The notes beneath the pieces are model-generated. The model saw nothing but the letters and a program-made list of their open reading frames with translations, was not told where the DNA came from and searched no databases. Positions 58,661-64,000 of a stretch of 64,000 nt of DNA are shown piece after piece (the first letter of the stretch is position 1; each line of letters begins with the position of its first letter). This DNA is from Pseudenterobacter timonensis. Lineage in GTDB: Bacteria > Pseudomonadota > Gammaproteobacteria > Enterobacterales > Enterobacteriaceae. The translations under genes and the position numbers were made by a program. The stretch is from NCBI RefSeq assembly GCF_900021175.1, contig NZ_FCOP01000011.1, forward strand, positions 868,001-932,000. Direction: 5' to 3'.

Positions 58661-60939
58661 GCAATGAACCGGGTCTGTTGAACAGACGTTCATTTTTAAA
58701 GGGACTGGTTGCGCTGGGGGCAGTGTCTGCTTTACCCGGGGGGCTGCTGTCTTCCCGTTGCGCTTACGCGCAACCTCCGATCCCATTTAATCCCAAAACC
58801 TACAAAATCTATCGGAATGCATGTCCGCGTAACTGCTATGACACCTGCAGCCTGAAGACCTGGGTTAAAGACGATGTGATTACCTTTGTCGAAGGGGCGC
58901 CGGAATCGACCTTTACCCACGGTACGCCGTGCGTAAAAGGGCTGAGCTATCCGCGCCGTGTCTATAGCCCGGACCGCATCAAGTACCCGATGGTGCAGGA
59001 CGTTCGCGGCAGCGGCAACTGGCGTCGCATCTCCTGGGAGGAGGCGATGCAGCGCATTGCCGCCAAGATGCTCGAGATTAAGAAGAAAGATGGCTCCATG
59101 CTGGGGGTGGCGCTGACCAAATATTCCGGTAAGTTCGGCGTGCTGAACTATGCCGTGGAGGGGATGATGTCCTCCCTTGGCTACACCACCCGATTTGCCG
59201 GTACGCCGTGCTGGCCTGCCGGCATCGACGCGCAAAACTACGACATGGGCGACATGTGGTGTAACGACCCGGAAGATATGGTGAAAGCCAAATATATCAT
59301 TATCTGGGGCGCTAACCCGGCCTGGTGCTCTATGCACACCATGAAGTACATCTATCAGGCGCGGGAGAAAGGGGCGAAAGTGGTAGTTATCGACCCGCTC
59401 CTGTCGCAGACTGCCGCGAAAGCCGATCTTTACCTGCGCGTGCGTCCGGGTTCCGATGGCGCGCTGGCGCTGGGTATGGCGCGCCACCTGGTCGATAAAG
59501 GGTTAGTGGATCACGACTTCGTGAATAACTACGCCCACGGCTATGCCGAATTTGAAGCGTACCTGCGCAACAACGTTACGGTGGAGTGGGCGTCGGAAAT
59601 CTGCGGCCTCTCCGCGGATGTCATTCGCCAGCTGGCGGAAGAGTTTACCGCGGTTAACCCGGCGACGGTGTGGATTGGTTACGGGATGCAGCGCCACGTC
59701 AACGGCGGGGCTAACGTACGCGCGATTGACGCCTTTGTCGCGATGACAGGCAACATTGGTGTGGAGGGCGGCGGCGCCCGCTACGGCCATCTGCATACCT
59801 GGGGCTTTAACTACAACGCCATGCTGCAGAAGCCGCCGGTCGGCTCGGTTGGCGTGCCTGGCGCGGCGGGCACGACCAGTGAATTTGGCGCCAGCGCCGC
59901 AGACGGCGCGGCGGTTCAGTACTCCGACCGCTCCCTGAACATCAACCAGACGGCGCAGGGTATTCTCGACGCTAACGATCCGCCGGTGCGTATGCTGTGG
60001 GTCGCCTGTAAGAACCCGTTCTCCCAGGATTTCGATCGCAGCAAAATGGAAAAAGCGTTCGAAAAAGTGGAGATGGTGGTCTGCGCCGATCAGTTCTTCA
60101 ACGAAACCGTTCAGCACGCCGATATTGTGCTGCCGGTAACCACCGCCTTTGAAGAGTGGAACGTGGATGCCTCTTACTGGCACTACTGGCTCTCCATCAA
60201 CCAGCCGGCCATTAAGCCGATGTACGAGGCGAAATGCGACCTTGAAATCGCCACCCTGCTGTCGCGCGCCATCAACAAGATGGAGCCGGGCTCCTGTACT
60301 TTCCCGCAGGAGTTCGATCATAAGCGCTGGCTGGATCTGGAGTTTAACGACGGTATGGCGAAGATGTTCGGCATCTCCTCCTGGGACGATCTGCTGGACG
60401 GGCCGAAGAAAGCGATCCTGCCAAGCTCTGCCGCATGGTACGACCGCAAATTCAAAACGCCGTCAGGCAAGTATGAATTTAAATCTGAGCTGGCGGAGAA
60501 AAACGGCCACACCGCGCTGCCGGAATATAAACCGGAAGCGGAGAGCAAGCTGCCATTCCACCTCTTTACGCCGCACGTGCAGTTTGGTCTGCATTCCCAG
60601 TTCATTAACCTGGACTGGATGCAGGTCTTCTACCCGGAACCGTTCGTCTATATCCATCCTGCTTCCGCGAAGAAAAAGGGCATCAGCGAGAACGATCTGG
60701 TCAAAGTCTTTAACGGCACCGGGGAGATTGAGCTGCGGGCGAAAGTCACCACTAACGTACCGGAAGATTTCCTGGTGATGTACGAGGCCTGGTTCCCGAA
60801 ACGTAAATACAACGTGCAAAACGTGGTTGCCGATACCCCAGCCGATATGGGCTTGATGAAAACCGGCGCGCCGGGCGCCGCCATCCACAGTCAGTTTGCT
60901 GACGTAGAGTTGATCAGTAAAGGAGAATCCGCCGCATGA
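58657..60939 (+). CDS. Tat-exported molybdopterin oxidoreductase, DMSO-reductase-type catalytic subunit
   Basis: A 760-residue molybdenum bis-MGD enzyme. The twin-arginine leader is NRRSFLKGLVALGA and is likely cleaved after about residue 38. An N-terminal [4Fe-4S] motif follows (CPRNCYDTC and then TPCVKG), then the molybdopterin core (GTPCWPAGID, IIWGANPAW, VVIDPLLSQTA) and the C-terminal cap domain (HLFTPHVQFGLHSQ). It is a DmsA-like periplasm-facing reductase. The electron acceptor (DMSO, methionine sulfoxide or another S- or N-oxide) cannot be decided from sequence. Coupled to the FeS subunit gene by ATGA. Confidence 0.9.
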   Translation: MSNEPGLLNRRSFLKGLVALGAVSALPGGLLSSRCAYAQPPIPFNPKTYKIYRNACPRNCYDTCSLKTWVKDDVITFVEGAPESTFTHGTPCVKGLSYPRRVYSPDRIKYPMVQDVRGSGNWRRISWEEAMQRIAAKMLEIKKKDGSMLGVALTKYSGKFGVLNYAVEGMMSSLGYTTRFAGTPCWPAGIDAQNYDMGDMWCNDPEDMVKAKYIIIWGANPAWCSMHTMKYIYQAREKGAKVVVIDPLLSQTAAKADLYLRVRPGSDGALALGMARHLVDKGLVDHDFVNNYAHGYAEFEAYLRNNVTVEWASEICGLSADVIRQLAEEFTAVNPATVWIGYGMQRHVNGGANVRAIDAFVAMTGNIGVEGGGARYGHLHTWGFNYNAMLQKPPVGSVGVPGAAGTTSEFGASAADGAAVQYSDRSLNINQTAQGILDANDPPVRMLWVACKNPFSQDFDRSKMEKAFEKVEMVVCADQFFNETVQHADIVLPVTTAFEEWNVDASYWHYWLSINQPAIKPMYEAKCDLEIATLLSRAINKMEPGSCTFPQEFDHKRWLDLEFNDGMAKMFGISSWDDLLDGPKKAILPSSAAWYDRKFKTPSGKYEFKSELAEKNGHTALPEYKPEAESKLPFHLFTPHVQFGLHSQFINLDWMQVFYPEPFVYIHPASAKKKGISENDLVKVFNGTGEIELRAKVTTNVPEDFLVMYEAWFPKRKYNVQNVVADTPADMGLMKTGAPGAAIHSQFADVELISKGESAA

Positions 60940-61493
60940 GACGCGCATTCTTAGTCAATAGCGATAAATGCATCGGCTGCCGTGGCTGTGCAATGGCCTG
61001 TAAGAGTTTTAACCAGCTGGAGCCGGAGCGCTTCTGGCGTTACGTCTATCCGCTGGATAAAGAGATCTATCCGCACGAAGAGCGCGCGTTCTACTCGCTG
61101 GCCTGTAACCACTGTGAACACCCGGCCTGCGTCGCCGCCTGCCCGGTAGAAGCCTATACCAGACGCGAAGATGGAGTGGTAGTACACAACCCTGAGCGCT
61201 GCATCGGCTGTAAAAACTGCATTCGCAACTGCCCTTATGGTGCGCCGCGCTTCAACGAAGAGACCCGGAAGGCCGAGAAGTGCAGCATGTGCTACGAACG
61301 ACTCGATATCGGTATGAATCCGGCGTGCGTTAACGCCTGCCCGGTCGGGGCGTTGACCATTATCGATCTCGATTCCGATCCGCTGCCGGAGAATGCGGTG
61401 CAGTTCCCGCCGGGCTTCCCGCACATGCCGCAGCTCAATCCGGGCACACGCTTCATTCTGGCGCGTCAGCCGAAACAGCCGGAGGACAATTAA
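60936..61493 (+). CDS. DmsB-like electron-transfer subunit with four [4Fe-4S] clusters
   Basis: A 185-residue ferredoxin-type protein with four cysteine groups: CIGCRGCAMAC, CNHCEHPACVAACP, CIGCKNCIRNCP, and CSMCYE with CVNACP. This is the DmsB/NrfC plan, carrying electrons from the membrane anchor to the molybdenum subunit. It is shorter than E. coli DmsB (about 205). Overlaps the catalytic-subunit gene by 4 bases and the anchor gene by 1. Confidence 0.93.
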   Translation: MRRAFLVNSDKCIGCRGCAMACKSFNQLEPERFWRYVYPLDKEIYPHEERAFYSLACNHCEHPACVAACPVEAYTRREDGVVVHNPERCIGCKNCIRNCPYGAPRFNEETRKAEKCSMCYERLDIGMNPACVNACPVGALTIIDLDSDPLPENAVQFPPGFPHMPQLNPGTRFILARQPKQPEDN

Positions 61494-62257
61494 TGGAAAA
61501 GTATGAGCTGCCGTTAGTCATTTTTACCGTTTTAAGCCAGATGTCCGTCGGGATGACGCTGCTGCTTACCTGGCGTACCTGGCGCGGGCAAATCGAAGGC
61601 AACCGCGTGATGTGGCTGATCACCGGGCTGGTCCTGGGCGTCGCGTCTGTGGCGGCGATCCTCCACCTGGCGCATCCGGACCATGCCTATAACGCACTGA
61701 TCAACCTCAGACACGCCTGGCTGAGCCGTGAAATTCTCGGTGCGACGCTTTACGGGGCGATGATTGCGCTGGCCTTTTTGACCAAAGGCAACAAGGGGGC
61801 GGCGCTGCTGGCGTCGCTGTTTGGCATTCTGCTGGTGGCAGTGCAGGGGATGACCTATGCCGCGCCGGCGATGCAGGCGATCGCCAACGGCCTGACGATG
61901 GTATTCTTCTTTATCACCGTCTGGGTGATGGGCTGCGCTGGCGCGCCGCTGCTGAAGCTTAACGCGTCGGTTGCCGCGCTGCGTCAGGCAATCGTGGTCT
62001 TTATCGCGGTGATGGTGGTCGCGCCGCTGATCTGGCTAAGCGGCGGCACCGTGGTGAAGATGACGGCTCATGCGTGGCTCACCTCGCCGCTCTGGCTGCT
62101 GAGCCTGGTATGCGCTATCGCTGCGTTAGCGCTTACCCTGCGCCGCGCGATGCCGAGAACGCTGTTCGTCATTCTGCTCGCGTCCATGCTGCTGAGCCGG
62201 TTGAGCTTTTTTGGCGATACCATCAGCACCATCGTCAATATCGGCCATCTCTACTGA
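61493..62257 (+). CDS. DmsC-like membrane anchor subunit
   Basis: A 254-residue membrane protein with about eight hydrophobic helices of the DmsC family (YELPLVIFTVLSQMSVGMTL at the start, HLAHPDHAYNALINL with histidines near the second helix, SREILGATLYGAMIAL). It should oxidise menaquinol and anchor the other two subunits. Its ATG uses the last base of the dmsB-like stop codon (TAATG). It is followed by a strong terminator. Confidence 0.9.
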   Translation: MEKYELPLVIFTVLSQMSVGMTLLLTWRTWRGQIEGNRVMWLITGLVLGVASVAAILHLAHPDHAYNALINLRHAWLSREILGATLYGAMIALAFLTKGNKGAALLASLFGILLVAVQGMTYAAPAMQAIANGLTMVFFFITVWVMGCAGAPLLKLNASVAALRQAIVVFIAVMVVAPLIWLSGGTVVKMTAHAWLTSPLWLLSLVCAIAALALTLRRAMPRTLFVILLASMLLSRLSFFGDTISTIVNIGHLY

Positions 62258-62260
62258 CAG

Positions 62261-62287
62261 AAAAAACCCCGCATTCGCGGGGTTTTT
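62261..62287. terminator. Bidirectional terminator between the reductase operon and uspG
   Basis: AAAAACCCCGC-ATTC-GCGGGGTTTTT (62262-62287), a perfect 11-bp stem with T runs in both directions, between convergent genes. Confidence 0.92.
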
Positions 62288-62291
62288 ACGT

Positions 62292-62720
62292 TTAGCGCAC
62301 CACCATCACCGGAATATGGGCGTGGCGGATCACGCTGGAGGCGTTAGAGCCTAACAGATGCGTGGTAATAGAAGGGTTACGCGAACCGATAACCACGACG
62401 TCGGCCTGTAGCTCCTCCGCCAGCTCGTTTACCGCATCGCGCACGCTGCCGAAGCGAACGTGGGTCTTAATACGCGACGGATCGAGCGTAAAATGTTCCA
62501 CCATGGTTTGCAGTCGCGCCTGGGCTTCGCGCTCAAGGTGCTCCTCAAAGCGGCGAACGTCGGCGGCAAACCGATGCAAACTCAGGCTGGCGGAACCCGG
62601 CAGCACGTGCAGCAGATGAATAATGCCCTCCTGCTGTGCCAGAAACTCGGCGTGACGTACGGCCTTGTCACTTAACGCCATTTCGAAAACATCAACCGGC
62701 ATAATGATAGTCTTATACAT
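62292..62720 (-). CDS. uspG: UspG, universal stress protein
   Basis: A 142-residue universal stress protein of the ATP-binding UspF/UspG type. The N-terminal strand is [13 protein letters not shown], and the ATP motif near the C terminus is [20 protein letters not shown] followed by HIPVMVVR. Same length as E. coli UspG. Divergent from ybdR. Confidence 0.95.
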   Translation of the reverse strand: MYKTIIMPVDVFEMALSDKAVRHAEFLAQQEGIIHLLHVLPGSASLSLHRFAADVRRFEEHLEREAQARLQTMVEHFTLDPSRIKTHVRFGSVRDAVNELAEELQADVVVIGSRNPSITTHLLGSNASSVIRHAHIPVMVVR

Positions 62721-62938
62721 ACCCGTTTCTCCTTGTTATTCAACGTCTAATTCATTCAAGCATAAAATAGTATTTGTTTCTGCTATCTTTACAGCACTTT
62801 TGCTTTCCGCCCGTTTTTTAACCCCTCCGTTGGCTGCCTGATTCCAGGATTAATCTCAAAACCACCCTTTTTATCGGCGAAGCGCCGGGGATGACTACCC
62901 TTTAAAGAACTAATCCGCACTTTTTTTACGGAGGTTGC

Positions 62939-64000
62939 ATGAAAGCACTCACGTACCACGGCCCACATCATGTTCGCGTCGAGGAAGTGCCCGATCCCGG
63001 TATCGAGCAGCCCGACGATATTATTCTGCGCGTAACCGCCACCGCCATTTGCGGCTCGGATCTGCATCTTTATCGCGGCAAAATCCCCAAGGTTAAACAT
63101 GGCGATATCTTTGGTCATGAATTTATGGGCGAGGTGGTGGAAACCGGCAGCGAAGTGAAAAACATCCGTAAGGGCGATCGGGTGGTGATCCCCTTTGTCA
63201 TTGCCTGCGGCGACTGCTTCTTTTGCCGCCTCCAGCAATATTCCGCCTGTGAAAACACCAACTCCGGTCAGGGCTCAGCGCTGAATAAAAAACAGATCCC
63301 GCCGCCGGCCGCGCTGTTTGGCTACAGCCACCTCTACGGCGGCGTACCGGGCGGACAGGCTGAGTATGTCCGCGTGCCGAAGGGCAACGTCGGTCCCTTT
63401 AAGGTGCCGCCGCTGCTCTCTGATGATAAGGCGCTCTTTTTATCCGATATTCTGCCTACGGCGTGGCAGGCGGCAAAAAACGCCCAGATTGAAAAAGGCT
63501 CAAGCGTGGCGGTATTTGGCGCCGGTCCGGTGGGGCTGCTGACCATCGCCTGCGCGCGTCTGCTGGGGGCGGAGCAGATCTTTATCGTCGATCACCATCC
63601 CTATCGTTTGAGCTTTGCCCAGCAGCGTTACGGGGCGATCCCCATTAACTTCGATGAGATTGACGATCCGGCGGAAGCGATTATCGAGCAGACCGCAGGG
63701 CACCGCGGCGTGGATGCGGTCATTGACGCCGTCGGCTTTGAGGCCAAAGGCAGCACTACCGAGACCATCCTCAGCAACCTCAAGCTGGAAGGGAGCAGCG
63801 GTAAGGCGCTACGCCAGTGTATGGCTGCGGTGCGCCGCGGCGGGGTGGTGAGCGTGCCGGGCGTTTATGCCGGGTTCATCCATGGTTTCCTTTTTGGCGA
63901 TGCCTTTGATAAAGGGCTCAGCTTTAAGATGGGGCAGACCCACGTGCACGCCTGGCTTGGGGAGCTGCTGCCGCTAATCGAAAAAGGGCTGCTGAAACCA
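62939..64000 (+). CDS. ybdR: YbdR, zinc-dependent alcohol dehydrogenase-like protein (3' end outside window)
   Basis: Medium-chain zinc dehydrogenase. 354 codons are visible of about 412 in E. coli. Catalytic zinc ligands are in [14 protein letters not shown] and [13 protein letters not shown]. The structural zinc loop [15 protein letters not shown] holds the usual cysteines. The NAD motif is [18 protein letters not shown], followed by [14 protein letters not shown]. The start at 62939 follows ACGGAGG. Physiological substrate unknown. Cut by the window end with no frame damage. Confidence 0.95.
   Translation, partial: MKALTYHGPHHVRVEEVPDPGIEQPDDIILRVTATAICGSDLHLYRGKIPKVKHGDIFGHEFMGEVVETGSEVKNIRKGDRVVIPFVIACGDCFFCRLQQYSACENTNSGQGSALNKKQIPPPAALFGYSHLYGGVPGGQAEYVRVPKGNVGPFKVPPLLSDDKALFLSDILPTAWQAAKNAQIEKGSSVAVFGAGPVGLLTIACARLLGAEQIFIVDHHPYRLSFAQQRYGAIPINFDEIDDPAEAIIEQTAGHRGVDAVIDAVGFEAKGSTTETILSNLKLEGSSGKALRQCMAAVRRGGVVSVPGVYAGFIHGFLFGDAFDKGLSFKMGQTHVHAWLGELLPLIEKGLLKP

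Overview
The window is chromosomal DNA from a member of the Enterobacteriaceae. Nearly every gene has a clear E. coli or Salmonella counterpart, and the gene order follows the E. coli minute 11 to 13 backbone (ushA-ybaK-ybaP-copA-cueR ... purEK ... cysS ... folD-argU ... pheP-nfsB ... fep/ent ... cstA ... ahpCF-uspG-ybdR). It is not E. coli. A ramR-romA-ramA locus and a DMSO-reductase-type operon between ahpF and uspG point to the Enterobacter/Klebsiella/Salmonella side of the family. The genus cannot be fixed from this sequence. No phage, integrase, transposase or CRISPR array was found.

Layout. 1-13,000: 3' end of ushA, ybaK, the ChiX small RNA, ybaP, the CueR/CopA copper system with a conserved programmed frameshift site for CopA(Z), ybbJ-qmcA, cnoX, ybbO-tesA, and the divergent ybbA-ybbP exporter. 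13,000-25,500: an accessory porin, selU, purEK with a PurR box, a displaced yajD and a truncated nucleotidyltransferase remnant, lpxH-ppiB, cysS, ybcI, an orphan PTS EIIBC gene with its LacI-family regulator and tandem operators, ybcJ and folD. 25,800-33,900: tRNA-Arg(UCU) (argU), followed by accessory genes: a chemoreceptor, a stand-alone winged-helix regulator, a divergent ToxR-like/FidL-like (MarT-FidL type) pair, and a YncE-like lipoprotein with a TonB-dependent receptor. 33,900-39,100: pheP, nfsB, ybdF, and ramR-romA-ramA with an intact RamR operator.

39,170-49,430 holds a partial catecholate iron locus: fepDGC, entS, fepB and entCEBAH with Fur boxes. entD, fepA, fes, ybdZ, entF and fepE, which lie between ybdJ and fepC in E. 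coli, are absent; only 77 bp separate ybdJ from fepC. From this locus the cell can make and activate 2,3-dihydroxybenzoate, but nothing here assembles enterobactin, brings it across the outer membrane or hydrolyses it.

49,430-64,000: a 55-bp tandem array whose units carry both a REP element and a copy of the 3' end of the neighbouring M20 peptidase gene; cstA broken by a 22-bp imperfect duplication beside a G run (possibly an assembly error); ybdD; a ybdO-like LysR regulator; ahpCF; a TorD-like chaperone with DmsABC-type reductase genes joined by overlapping stop and start codons; uspG; and ybdR, cut by the window end.
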